A stretch of 64,000 nucleotides of DNA from assembly GCA_965204235.1 (NCBI GenBank), contig OZ241979.1, positions 1,302,001 through 1,366,000 of the forward strand. The letters run 5' to 3'. A model generated the notes under the pieces. That model was given only the letters and a program-made list of their open reading frames with translations. It made no database searches and was not told the origin of the DNA. This stretch comes from JAJDTQ01 sp965204235. GTDB taxonomy: Bacteria; Desulfobacterota; Binatia; UBA9968; JAJDTQ01. Position numbers and translations under genes: made by a program. Shown here one piece after another: positions 7,386-16,308 of the stretch; the first letter of the stretch is position 1, and each line of letters starts with the position of its first letter.

Positions 7386-9249
7386 GCCGAACGCCAGACC
7401 CCTGCCGGACTTCCAACGACGGATACGAGTCTTTGCGCTCTTCGTCGTGCTGACGTTCGCCTTCCTCACGCACCGCCTCTGGGTGCTCCAGGTCCTGCAG
7501 GGCAAGCACTACACCACCATGTCCGAGCACAACCGGATCCGGCTGGAACGCATTCCCGCGATCCGCGGCATGGTGTTCGACCGAAGCAACCGACTCCTGA
7601 TCAACAGCCGTCCGTCCTTCGACATACGGTACCTGCCCGACGAAGGGGAGGAGCCGGAAACCGCCCTGCGGCGCCTCGCCGACGTGGTGGACGGCGACGC
7701 GCAAAACTTCCTGGCGGCGGTGGGCCGCGCCGGCGGGTCCGAAGGCGTCACCCTGCTCCGCGACGTGGACTGGCCGTCGGTGGTGGCCGTGGAGACGCGC
7801 CGGCTGGACCTTCCGGGGGTGTCCGTGAGCGTCCGGGCCCGGCGCAGCTACCTGACCGACGAGATGACGGCCCACCTGCTCGGCTACCTGGGAGAGGTCA
7901 ACGCCGGGCAGTTGCAGCAACTCCGCAAACGGGGCTACCGGCAGGGGGACGAGATCGGACAGTCGGGCCTCGAGAAGAGATGGGAATGGCAACTCGCCGG
8001 GCGCAGCGGCGTCGAAAAGGTGGAGGTGAACGCAACCGGCCGGAAGGTGCGCATGATCGACCGGCTCAACGCCACTCCGGGGCACGACATCGAGTTGACC
8101 CTCGACATGAAGGTCCAGCGGGTGGCCTACGATGCGTTGCGGGACAAGGAGGGCGCCATCGTCGTTCTGGAGGTGGATACCGGCGCCGTGGTCGCAATGG
8201 TGAGCTCCCCCGCGTTCGACCCCAACTGGTTCGCCCGGGGGTTGACTTCCGGGGAGTGGCGTCAACTGACGGACAACGAGGAGACCCCGCTGCACAACAG
8301 GGCGCTGCAGGGACAGTTCCCGCCGGGCTCGACCTTCAAGATCGTGACCGCGTTGGCCGCCCTGGAGGAAGGCGTCATCTCCCCCGACCGGCGGCTGTTC
8401 TGCGGCGCTTCCTACGAGGTGGGCAACCGTGTCCTCCGGTGCTGGAACAAGCATGGACACGGCCACGTCAACATGCACGACGCCCTGGTGCAGTCGTGCG
8501 ACGTCTATTTCTACCGGTTGGCGCAGCGGCTCGGCGTGGACAAGATCGCCCGGTACGCGCGCGGTTTCGGCTTCGGCGCGCCCACCGGCATCGAACTCGA
8601 CGGCGAAAGCCCCGGACTGGTCCCCGACCGGGCGTGGAAGAAGCGTCGTTTCGGCACCCCCTGGTACCCTGGCGAGACCCCGATGGTGGCCATCGGGCAG
8701 GGTTTCCTCGGCGTGACCCCGCTGCAGATGGCGAGCCTGGCGGCCACCGTGGCCAACGGAGGGACCGTGTACCGGCCATGGTTCGTGCGCCGGGTGCTGT
8801 CGCCGGAAGGCCAGGTCATGGAAGAATACGGCCCGGTCCGGAAGACCGCCCTGGACCTGAAGGACAGGAGTCTGGCGGTGGTGCGCCGGGCGCTCTTCGA
8901 CGTCGTCCACCACCAACGGGGCACTGGCAAGAGGGCGCGATCGGGAATGGTGGAGGTGGCCGGCAAGACCGGAACCGCGCAAGTGGTCCAGATGCCAGGA
9001 GAAGTGGTCAAGAGCGAGGATCTGCCCTACCCGGTCCGGGACCACGCGTGGTTCGTGGCCTACGCTCCGGCCGGGGATCCCAAGATCGCCGTCGCCACCC
9101 TGGTGGAACACGGCGGGCATGGCGGAGCCGCCGCGGCGCCCATCACCAGGGAGGTCATCGAAGCCTACTTCCGCACCGGGAGCGACCACGGGAAGAACAC
9201 GGTCGTTCTGGCCGACCATACGAGCCTCCGTACGGCCCATGCAGATTGA
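7372..9249 (+). CDS. mrdA: penicillin-binding protein 2 (elongasome transpeptidase)
   Basis: A 625-residue class-B PBP that cross-links peptidoglycan during elongation. One N-terminal membrane anchor (about residues 20-40) is followed by the dimerisation region and the transpeptidase domain. The catalytic serine is in PPGSTFK near residue 320, the second motif is SCD (family SxN) near 374, and KTGTAQ is near 530. It overlaps mreD upstream and rodA downstream, as expected for a fixed MrdA-RodA pair. Confidence 0.96.
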   Translation: MLPRRPNARPLPDFQRRIRVFALFVVLTFAFLTHRLWVLQVLQGKHYTTMSEHNRIRLERIPAIRGMVFDRSNRLLINSRPSFDIRYLPDEGEEPETALRRLADVVDGDAQNFLAAVGRAGGSEGVTLLRDVDWPSVVAVETRRLDLPGVSVSVRARRSYLTDEMTAHLLGYLGEVNAGQLQQLRKRGYRQGDEIGQSGLEKRWEWQLAGRSGVEKVEVNATGRKVRMIDRLNATPGHDIELTLDMKVQRVAYDALRDKEGAIVVLEVDTGAVVAMVSSPAFDPNWFARGLTSGEWRQLTDNEETPLHNRALQGQFPPGSTFKIVTALAALEEGVISPDRRLFCGASYEVGNRVLRCWNKHGHGHVNMHDALVQSCDVYFYRLAQRLGVDKIARYARGFGFGAPTGIELDGESPGLVPDRAWKKRRFGTPWYPGETPMVAIGQGFLGVTPLQMASLAATVANGGTVYRPWFVRRVLSPEGQVMEEYGPVRKTALDLKDRSLAVVRRALFDVVHHQRGTGKRARSGMVEVAGKTGTAQVVQMPGEVVKSEDLPYPVRDHAWFVAYAPAGDPKIAVATLVEHGGHGGAAAAPITREVIEAYFRTGSDHGKNTVVLADHTSLRTAHAD

Positions 9250-10336
9250 CCGCCGACTCATCGCCAGCTTCGACTGGCCCCTGTGCGTCCTGTCCGTGGC
9301 GCTGGCCGTGCTGGGGATCCTGACCATCTACAGCGCCAACTGCAACGCCAACGACGAATGCTCGCGTTACCTGGCGACCAGGCAGTCCTACTGGCTGGCC
9401 ATCGGCGCGGTGCTCATGGCGGCGACGTTCTCGGTCGATTACCAGCGGTTGGACCGCTGGACCTACCCCGTCTATGCCGCGGTCATCGTCCTCCTCGCCC
9501 TGGTGCTCGTGGTCGGGACCACCAGCGGGGGATCCCAGAGGTGGCTCGACCTGAAGCTCTTCCTGTTCCAGCCCTCGGAGTTCGCCAAGGTCGCGCTCGT
9601 GCTGATGCTGGCCAAGACGCTGCGCCACCACGAGCCCGGCTACCCCCTGACGGACCTGTGGGCGCCCCTCCTGCTCTGTGCGCCGGTGCTCGCCCTGGTG
9701 CTGCTGCAGCCGGACCTGGGCACCGCCGTGTTGATCCTGCTCATCGCCGTGACCGTCGTCGTCATGTCCGGACTGCGCGGGCGGTCGTTGCTGTACCTCG
9801 CCGTTGCGGCCATTGCCGCCTTGCCCATGGGCTGGCAGTTCCTGAAACCCTACCAGAAGGTCCGCATCTGGACCTTCATGAACCCCGAGTCGGACCCCCT
9901 GGGCGCCGGCTACCACGTGGTCCAGTCCAAGATCGCCATCGGCTCGGGTCGCGTCTGGGGCAAGGGGTACCTGCAAGGAAGCCAGAACCGGCTGGAATTC
10001 CTCCCCGAGCAGCATACGGATTTCGTCTTCGCGGTGTTTGCCGAGGAGTGGGGGTTCTCCGGCTGCGTGCTGCTGCTCGCCGGTTACGTGTTGCTGATCC
10101 TTCTCTCCCTGAGGGCCGTGCGGCGGGCGCAAGACCGTTTCGGAGTGCTGTTGGCTACGGGAATGGGGGCGATCCTGTTCTGGCAGTTCACCATCAACAT
10201 CGGGATGGTGACCGGGCTCCTGCCCGTGGTGGGGATCCCGCTGCCGCTCCTCAGCTACGGAGGGTCGTCACTGGTGACGACCCTGGTGGCGGTGGGTCTG
10301 CTGATCAGCGTGAGCATGAGGCGCTACCATCGTTAG
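9239..10336 (+). CDS. rodA: peptidoglycan glycosyltransferase RodA
   Basis: A 365-residue SEDS-family polymerase with about ten transmembrane helices that builds glycan strands in partnership with PBP2. Conserved segments include QPSEFAK, LLQPDLGTA and PLLSYGGSS. The ATG at 9239 sits inside the last codons of mrdA (11-bp overlap) and begins MQIDRRL; a longer open frame upstream is only mrdA read in another phase. Last gene of the shape operon, facing trxA. Confidence 0.96.
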   Translation: MQIDRRLIASFDWPLCVLSVALAVLGILTIYSANCNANDECSRYLATRQSYWLAIGAVLMAATFSVDYQRLDRWTYPVYAAVIVLLALVLVVGTTSGGSQRWLDLKLFLFQPSEFAKVALVLMLAKTLRHHEPGYPLTDLWAPLLLCAPVLALVLLQPDLGTAVLILLIAVTVVVMSGLRGRSLLYLAVAAIAALPMGWQFLKPYQKVRIWTFMNPESDPLGAGYHVVQSKIAIGSGRVWGKGYLQGSQNRLEFLPEQHTDFVFAVFAEEWGFSGCVLLLAGYVLLILLSLRAVRRAQDRFGVLLATGMGAILFWQFTINIGMVTGLLPVVGIPLPLLSYGGSSLVTTLVAVGLLISVSMRRYHR

Positions 10337-10354
10337 CCCGCGTTGGACGCGGGC
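10336..10354. terminator. hairpin between convergent rodA and trxA
   Basis: GCCCGCG (10336-10342) and CGCGGGC (10348-10354) form a perfect 7-bp stem with a 5-nt loop immediately after the rodA stop and before the trxA stop. No T-run follows, so termination strength is uncertain. Confidence 0.4.
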
Positions 10355-10362
10355 GCCGGGGT

Positions 10363-10686
10363 TCAGTCGATGACCCTGTCGATCTCGCTCACCAACCGGG
10401 CCTTGGGGGCCGCGCCCACGACCTGGCCCGAAAGTTCCCCCTGCTTGAAGATCATGAGGTTGGGGATCCCCCGCACGCCGTAGCGGCCGGGCGTCTCGGG
10501 GTTCTCGTCCACGTTGACCTTCACGACCTTGAGCCTGCCGTCGTACTCCCGGGCCAGTTCCTCCAGCACCGGCGCAATGGACTTGCACGGGCCGCACCAC
10601 GGCGCCCAGAAGTCCACCAGCACCGGCACCGGCGCACGAATCACCTCTGCTTCGAATTCGTTGTCCGCTACGTGGGATATGGCCAT
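10363..10686 (-). CDS. trxA: thioredoxin
   Basis: A 107-residue cytoplasmic disulfide reductase with the active site WCGPCK at residues 30-35, the family VDFWAPW lead-in, and the cis-proline region GIPNLMIFKQG. Length and sequence match TrxA. The ATG at 10686 follows GGAGACG. The frame is open far upstream across pepA but without homology. Third gene of the folE-pepA-trxA run. Confidence 0.95.
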   Translation of the reverse strand: MAISHVADNEFEAEVIRAPVPVLVDFWAPWCGPCKSIAPVLEELAREYDGRLKVVKVNVDENPETPGRYGVRGIPNLMIFKQGELSGQVVGAAPKARLVSEIDRVID

Positions 10687-10736
10687 CGAGACGCGTCTCC
10701 TTTCGATCCGTCGTTGTGCCGTCGCATGCCGAGCTC

Positions 10737-12215
10737 CTACATTCCCCGGAGGAGGTTCAGGAGCGTGCGCACGCCGAAACCCGTTCCCCCTTTCGGGCAC
10801 GTGGGGCGCTCCTTGGCGGCGAACGCGGGCCCGGCGATGTCCAGGTGCGCCCAGGGGACCTCTCCCACGAACTCCTGCAGGAACAGCGCCGCGGTGACGG
10901 CGCCGGCCGAGCCGCCGCCCACGTTCTTGATGTCCGCCACTTGGCTCTTGATGTCCTCCCGGTACTCGGCTGCGAGAGGCAACCGCCAGAGGCTTTCGCC
11001 CGCGTCCCGGCCGCACGCGGCGAGCCGGTCCGCGAGCTCCTCGTCGTTGCTGAAGATCCCCGCCAACTCGTTGCCCAGGGCCACGATGCAGGCGCCCGTA
11101 AGGGTGGCGAGGTCGATCATGCAGTCGGGCTTCTCACGGGCCGCCAGCACCAGCGCGTCCGCGAGGATGAGCCGTCCTTCGGCGTCGGTGTTCATGACCT
11201 CGACGGTCTTGCCGTTCGGGTAACGGATGACGTCCCCCGGCTTCTGCGCCCCGCCGTCGGGCAGGTTGTCCGTCGCCGGCACCATGCCGACCACTTCGGC
11301 GTTCGGCGCCAGCTCGGGCAGCACGCTCATGACGCCGATGACCGCGGCGGCCCCCGCCATGTCCAGCTTCATGGTCTCCATGGACCGCGCCGACTTGAGG
11401 GAAAGTCCGCCGGAATCGAAGGTGATCCCCTTGCCGATGAGGACGACCTTCTTGCGGGGCGTGCCCTTGGGCCGGTAGCGCATGCGGATGAACCGCGGCT
11501 CCTCCCGGCTCCCCTGGTTGACCGCCAGAAGGCCCGCCATCTTCAACTGCTCGATCCTCCTCCGGCCCCACACGTCCACCTTCAGCCCCTCGCCCCGGCA
11601 ATGGGCCGCGGCCTGTTCCGACAGGTAGCTCGCCGTGGCCGTGGACGGCGGCTCGTTCACCAGGTCCCTGGCCAGGCAGACGGCCGACGCCGTGCTCCCG
11701 GCCCTCCTCAGGGCCCGGGCCAACGCGCCGTTCCTCCCGGACGCGGTCCGTCCGAGGACCAGCCTGCGCAGCCGTCCCGAGTGGACGTCGTTGGAGCGGT
11801 ACCGGGTGAATCGGTAGGCGTTGAGGAGGGCGCCCTCGGCCACCGCGCCCACCACGGGTTCCGTCTCCCGGTCCGGCGGCAGCATGAAGACCGCCTCGTC
11901 GGCCCACAGGCGCCCGGCCTCCCTGGCGGTGACGGCCCCGGCAACGCGCCAGCCGTGGAGTCCGTCCTCTTCCGGTTTGCCGACCCCCGCCAGCAACACG
12001 TGACCGGCCGGCAGGAGGCCGTGGGTCGGCGCCAGCAGCGAGGTCCCGCGTCTGCCGGCAAAGCCGCTCTTCCTGGCCAACGCATGGAGCCTGCCCTCCA
12101 GTGGACGGTCGAGGCTCGGTACGAGGCTTTCCTCGAGGCCCTTGTCCGTGACCGGGACGGCCAGCAGCGCGGTCTTGACCTGCGCCGGAGCGATTTCTCT
12201 CAGCCGGGTTTCCAT
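10737..12215 (-). CDS. pepA: leucyl aminopeptidase (M17)
   Basis: A 492-residue dizinc or dimanganese aminopeptidase that removes N-terminal residues from peptides. The C-terminal catalytic domain shows GKGITFDSGGLSLK (metal lysine and aspartate) and NTDAEGRLILADAL (metal Asp/Glu and catalytic Arg). The N-terminal half is the usual variable macrodomain-like region. Starts 9 bp after the folE stop. PepA proteins can also bind DNA in some bacteria; nothing here tests that. Confidence 0.95.
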   Translation of the reverse strand: METRLREIAPAQVKTALLAVPVTDKGLEESLVPSLDRPLEGRLHALARKSGFAGRRGTSLLAPTHGLLPAGHVLLAGVGKPEEDGLHGWRVAGAVTAREAGRLWADEAVFMLPPDRETEPVVGAVAEGALLNAYRFTRYRSNDVHSGRLRRLVLGRTASGRNGALARALRRAGSTASAVCLARDLVNEPPSTATASYLSEQAAAHCRGEGLKVDVWGRRRIEQLKMAGLLAVNQGSREEPRFIRMRYRPKGTPRKKVVLIGKGITFDSGGLSLKSARSMETMKLDMAGAAAVIGVMSVLPELAPNAEVVGMVPATDNLPDGGAQKPGDVIRYPNGKTVEVMNTDAEGRLILADALVLAAREKPDCMIDLATLTGACIVALGNELAGIFSNDEELADRLAACGRDAGESLWRLPLAAEYREDIKSQVADIKNVGGGSAGAVTAALFLQEFVGEVPWAHLDIAGPAFAAKERPTCPKGGTGFGVRTLLNLLRGM

Positions 12216-12224
12216 GGACGCGGG

Positions 12225-12800
12225 TCAGAAGCGGTGACGGGTCCGAATGAGGTTCATGAACTCGCTGCGGGTCTTCTCCTGGGTCTGGAAGGCGCCGAGG
12301 AGGGCGCTCGTGATGATGGTGGAGTTCTGTTTCTGCACGCCGCGCATGCGCATGCACATGTGCTCGGCTTCCATCACCACGCCGGCCCCCAGCGGGTCGA
12401 TGCGTTCCATGATCGTCCGGGCGATCTGGTTGGTGAGACGCTCCTGGACCTGGAGACGGTGGGAGTAGGCGTCCACCAGCCGCGCGAGCTTGGAGACTCC
12501 CACGATCTTGTGGCGCGGGATGTAGGCCACGTGGGCCTTGCCATGGAAAGGCAGCATGTGGTGCTCGCAGAGGGAGTAGAAGTCGATGTCCTTCTCGACG
12601 ATCATCTCCTGGTAGTCTTCGGCGAACAGGGCGCCGTTGATGATGCTGTCCGGGTCCTCGCGGTAACCGCCGGTGAGGAACTCCCAGGCTTCGGCCACGC
12701 GCGCCGGCGTCTTCCGGAGCCCTTCCCGGTCCGGGTCTTCCCCGAGGACCTCCAGTATGGCTCGGACGTGCGCTGCGAGGGAATCCACGGGTTTCTCCAT
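12225..12800 (-). CDS. folE: GTP cyclohydrolase I
   Basis: Makes dihydroneopterin triphosphate from GTP, the first step of folate synthesis. 191 residues with the zinc ligands in YSLCEHHMLPF and CMRMRGV, plus the GTP-binding GVSKLARLVD and QVQERLTNQIA segments. The usual cysteine is kept in the CMRMRG loop, marking the zinc-dependent IA type. Start at MEKPVDSL, 191 codons before the stop; no clear ribosome site is visible. Divergent from ptsP. Confidence 0.95.
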   Translation of the reverse strand: MEKPVDSLAAHVRAILEVLGEDPDREGLRKTPARVAEAWEFLTGGYREDPDSIINGALFAEDYQEMIVEKDIDFYSLCEHHMLPFHGKAHVAYIPRHKIVGVSKLARLVDAYSHRLQVQERLTNQIARTIMERIDPLGAGVVMEAEHMCMRMRGVQKQNSTIITSALLGAFQTQEKTRSEFMNLIRTRHRF

Positions 12801-12888
12801 ACGGTCGGCAGGTCTCGGGGGGGACACCGGGGCAACGTAACATCTGCCCCAAGGCCGGTCAAATCCACGTCCGGGACACCCCCCGGAA

Positions 12889-12917
12889 TTGTGGTTCACC
12901 CCGGAACCCCTTAGAAT
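12889..12917 (+). promoter_or_regulatory. promoter predicting a leaderless ptsP transcript
   Basis: TTGTGG (12889-12894) and TAGAAT (12912-12917) with a 17-bp spacer. The -10 box ends 6 bp before the ptsP ATG, so transcription would begin at or next to the start codon. Confidence 0.5.
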
Positions 12918-12923
12918 GGAGCC

Positions 12924-15329
12924 ATGGCCAAGCCCCCCGTCATCGCAACCGAGGACGACGCCTCCCATCTGGTGACCTTCGAGGAGATCAGCCGGTTCGT
13001 CGAAGAAGCCGAGGACCTGCCGGGATGCCTCAACAGCATCGCGGGCATCGTGGCCAAGCGCATGCAGACCGAGGTCTGCTCGGTCTATCTCCTGGATGCC
13101 GAGAGCGACCGACTGACCCTCCGCGCCACCAGGGGGCTGGACCAGGCGGCGGTGGGACGGGTCTCCATGAGCGTCGGCGAAGGACTGGCGGGACTGGTGG
13201 TGGAAACGCGGCAGCCCGTAATCGTCGCGGACGCGCAGGCGCACCCCCGCTTCCTGTACTTCCCGGAGACCGGCGAAGAACGGTACCATTCCTTCTTCGC
13301 CGTCCCCGTCAGCAGCCAGAAGACCCCCATCGGCGTGCTGGTCGTGCAGACCTCGCGTCCGCGGGAGTTCACAGGCCAGGAAGTCAGGCTCCTCAAGGCC
13401 ATATCGGCCCAGGTGTCCACCATCATCGTGCATGCCCGCCTGGTGGACTCGCTCAAGGACAAGGAACGCGAGCGCAAGCGGTCCCGGCAGAGCATGGTCA
13501 ACGCGCTGCGAAGGCTCAGGTCCTACGAGGGGCGGGGCAAGGAGCGCACCAGCGAGCCTCCGAGAAAGTTCCGCAGCCGTTTGACGGGGCTCGCCGCCTG
13601 CCCCGGTTTCGCCTACGGCAAGGCCCATATCCTGCAACGGCGGATCGACCTGGCCGCCGTCGAGAAGACCCGGGCCGCGGACCCCCGGGCGGAGGTCGAA
13701 CTCTTTCGCTCGGCGGTGCAACGCTCCGCGGCCCAGATGGAAGAGATCAAGACCCGCATGACCGCCCTCATCTCCGACGAGGCGGGAGCCATTTTCGACG
13801 TGCACCGACTGATCCTGAACGACCCCGTGCTGCAGGGCGAGATCGAGAGCCGGATCCTCGAAGAGCGGCTGACCGCCTACTACGCCGTCAGCGACGTCTT
13901 CCGCCGGCACATGCGGACCGTGAGCGAAGTCGAAGACCGGTACTTGAAGGAGCGCACCGCGGACATCCGCGACGTGGCCGAGAGACTGCTGGACAACCTG
14001 TCCGGCTCCGGGGAGAGTCGGCTCGTGGTCCCGGAGGAACGAGCCGTCCTGGTGGCCGAAGACCTGTCTCCCGCGGACCTGGCGCTCATCGAAGGGGATC
14101 TGTTCCAGGGCATCGTGCTCGCCAGCGGCGGCGTCACCTCCCACGCATCGCTCCTGGCGAAGTCCTTCGAGATCCCCACGGTGGTGGCGGCGGAGGCGCT
14201 GCTGGAAAGCGTCCGCAAGGAGGATTCCCTGATCGTGGACGGCAACTCCGGGGTGGTGTTCGTCAACCCCAACAAGGAGATCGTGGACGAGTACGCCCGG
14301 CTGGAGCGCCACTACCTCGCCGTCAACCGGGAGCTCGACGAAATGCGGAACCTGCCGGCCGAGACCACCGACGGGCACCGGGTTCGCCTGCTCGCGAACA
14401 TGGGACTGCTCACGGACATCCGGTTCGCGCAGGTCCACGGGGCCGAGGGCATCGGCCTTTACCGGACCGAGATCCCGTTCCTCGCGTATCACGATTTCCC
14501 CACCGAGGCCCAGCAGTTGGCGCTCTACCAGAGGGTGGTGGAAGGCATGTCCGGCAAGCCCGTGACCATCCGCACCCTCGACATCGGCGCCGACAAGTAC
14601 CCTCCCTACGTCAGCGTCGCCCGTTCCGAGCCCAACCCGTTCCTCGGATGGCGCTCCATCCGCATCTCCCTGGAGGTATCGAAGACGTTCGAGATGCAGC
14701 TCCGGGCCATACTGCGCGCGGGGGCGCTGGGGCCGGTGCGGCTGCTGATCCCCATGGTCTCCAGCCTGGAGGAGATCCTCCGGGTCAAGGCCATGTTGCG
14801 CGAGGTGAAGGCGGATCTGGCCCGCCGCCGCCTCCCCTTCGATGCGGACATGGAAACGGGGATCATGATCGAGGTGCCGTCCGCGGTGCAGGTGGCCCAC
14901 CGGCTGTTGGAGGAGGTGGATTTCGTCAGCATCGGGACCAACGACCTGATCCAGTACCTGTTGGCCGTGGACCGGGGCAACCGCAAGGTGGCCCCGCTCT
15001 ACGAGCCCTTCCACCCCGCGGTCCTCTCCGCCCTCAACCAGGTCATCCGCGCCGCCAAGGACAAGGGCAAGCGGGTCGCCATGTGCGGCGAGATGGCCGG
15101 GGACCCGTTGTCAACCCTGCTGTTGATGGGCATGGGGCTCGAAGAGTTCAGCATGGAGTCCCTGTCCATCCCCGTGGTCCGGAAGCTGGTGCGCTCGGTG
15201 AGCTACGAGAGGGCCGGCGCCATCGGACGGACCGCCCTGCGGATGGACAGGGTGGACGAGATCAAACGCTACCTCTTCAGCGAGATGCGCGCCCTCGGTC
15301 TGGTGGAGTTGCTGGAGCTCTACCGCTAA
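12924..15329 (+). CDS. ptsP: phosphoenolpyruvate-protein phosphotransferase, nitrogen-PTS type (EI-Ntr)
   Basis: An 801-residue regulatory phosphotransferase that passes phosphate from PEP to NPr. An N-terminal GAF sensor domain (about 15-165) and a short coiled linker precede the EI core. The phospho-histidine is in GGVTSHASLLAKS near residue 406. The PEP-binding barrel shows GIGLYRTEIPFL, the GTNDLIQYLLAVDRGN signature and the catalytic cysteine in AMCGEMAGD. Domain order and length match PtsP rather than sugar-PTS enzyme I. No NPr or EIIA-Ntr gene is in the window. Sits directly upstream of a sigma factor whose promoter looks sigma-54 dependent. Confidence 0.93.
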   Translation: MAKPPVIATEDDASHLVTFEEISRFVEEAEDLPGCLNSIAGIVAKRMQTEVCSVYLLDAESDRLTLRATRGLDQAAVGRVSMSVGEGLAGLVVETRQPVIVADAQAHPRFLYFPETGEERYHSFFAVPVSSQKTPIGVLVVQTSRPREFTGQEVRLLKAISAQVSTIIVHARLVDSLKDKERERKRSRQSMVNALRRLRSYEGRGKERTSEPPRKFRSRLTGLAACPGFAYGKAHILQRRIDLAAVEKTRAADPRAEVELFRSAVQRSAAQMEEIKTRMTALISDEAGAIFDVHRLILNDPVLQGEIESRILEERLTAYYAVSDVFRRHMRTVSEVEDRYLKERTADIRDVAERLLDNLSGSGESRLVVPEERAVLVAEDLSPADLALIEGDLFQGIVLASGGVTSHASLLAKSFEIPTVVAAEALLESVRKEDSLIVDGNSGVVFVNPNKEIVDEYARLERHYLAVNRELDEMRNLPAETTDGHRVRLLANMGLLTDIRFAQVHGAEGIGLYRTEIPFLAYHDFPTEAQQLALYQRVVEGMSGKPVTIRTLDIGADKYPPYVSVARSEPNPFLGWRSIRISLEVSKTFEMQLRAILRAGALGPVRLLIPMVSSLEEILRVKAMLREVKADLARRRLPFDADMETGIMIEVPSAVQVAHRLLEEVDFVSIGTNDLIQYLLAVDRGNRKVAPLYEPFHPAVLSALNQVIRAAKDKGKRVAMCGEMAGDPLSTLLLMGMGLEEFSMESLSIPVVRKLVRSVSYERAGAIGRTALRMDRVDEIKRYLFSEMRALGLVELLELYR

Positions 15330-15455
15330 CCGCGCCCGAGACCGCCAACGGCGTGACGACTCGTCCGCGCCCGTTGACACCCCCCGCCCGTCCGCTCCTT
15401 TCCCGCCCTGCGCCAAGTAGCCGTAGCCTCTGGATTATCCATCGGCTCCACCGGA

Positions 15456-15471
15456 TGGCACGGCCGTTGCT
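15456..15471 (+). promoter_or_regulatory. sigma-54 (-24/-12) promoter-like site
   Basis: TGGCAC-N5-TTGCT at 15456-15471 matches the RpoN consensus at all key positions, with the invariant GG and GC correctly spaced. The predicted start is only a few bases before the ATG at 15486, so the leader would be very short, or translation may start at a later codon. Confidence 0.5.
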
Positions 15472-15485
15472 CCCTTGGTGCCGAC

Positions 15486-16226
15486 ATGAAGAAGGCGCCT
15501 CCCTGTACCGAGTCGGGCGTCTTTCCCCCTGCGGAGAAGGACGATCCCGGGAAACGCGTGGTCACCGCCTACCTTCCCCTGGTGAAACGCATGGCTCGCC
15601 AACTCCACCGCCGGCTGCCGGCGAGCATGGACCTCGAACCGCTGGTGCACTCCGGCGTGGTCGGCCTGCTGGAAGCCGCGGAGCGGTTCGACCCCGACCG
15701 GGGCGTGTCGTTCTACGTGTACGCCCGGCACCGCATCTACGGCGAGATGATCCAGTGCTTGCGCTCCCTGGACTGGGTGAGCCGGTCCATCCGCGCCTGG
15801 GGACGCCGGGTCGCCGCGGCTCGCAGGCAACTCGCCAGGAGCCTCTGCCGCGAAGCCACCTCCGAAGAGCTGGCGGACGAGCTGGAGGTGCCGTTGGAGA
15901 CCTACCACAAGATCAACTACCGGGTCTGCGAATACGGATGGCTGAGCCTCGATGACCCGTCGCAACACCTCGTGCTCGAAGGGAACGCGCAGGGACAGGG
16001 GATCTACCAGGACCCGCTGGACTACGTGGAGCGCCGTGACCTGGTGGAGAAGCTGAAACGGGCGGTGGCGCAGCTTCCGGAACGCGAACGGCTGGTGGTC
16101 ACCCTGCGCCACTACCAGGAACTCAAGTTCAAGGAGATCGGCGAAGGGCTCGGAGTGACCGAAGGACGGATTTGCCAGATCTACGTTCAGGCGCGCCAAC
16201 GGCTCCGGAAGGCCCTCGACGGTTGA
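15486..16226 (+). CDS. FliA/WhiG-type sigma factor
   Basis: A 246-residue alternative sigma-70-family factor. Region 2 spans about residues 25-95 (MARQLHRRLPASMDLEPLVHSG, FDPDRGVSFYVYARHRIYGEM). Region 3 follows, and region 4 is near 190-240 (LPERERLVVTLRHYQELKFKEIGEGLGVTEGRICQIY). The order and GEMIQ segment are those of FliA-like factors that normally drive flagellar or motility genes. No flagellar gene is in the window, so the regulon may differ. No ribosome site is seen before the ATG at 15486; GTG near 15559 is an alternative. Confidence 0.85.
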   Translation: MKKAPPCTESGVFPPAEKDDPGKRVVTAYLPLVKRMARQLHRRLPASMDLEPLVHSGVVGLLEAAERFDPDRGVSFYVYARHRIYGEMIQCLRSLDWVSRSIRAWGRRVAAARRQLARSLCREATSEELADELEVPLETYHKINYRVCEYGWLSLDDPSQHLVLEGNAQGQGIYQDPLDYVERRDLVEKLKRAVAQLPERERLVVTLRHYQELKFKEIGEGLGVTEGRICQIYVQARQRLRKALDG

Positions 16227-16308
16227 GCCGCACGCGGTGCGCGCGTCGGAGGGGAAACGCGGCCCGCAACGGAGCCCGCGGCTCACGTGTCGCCGGCCGC
16301 GAGGGTGG

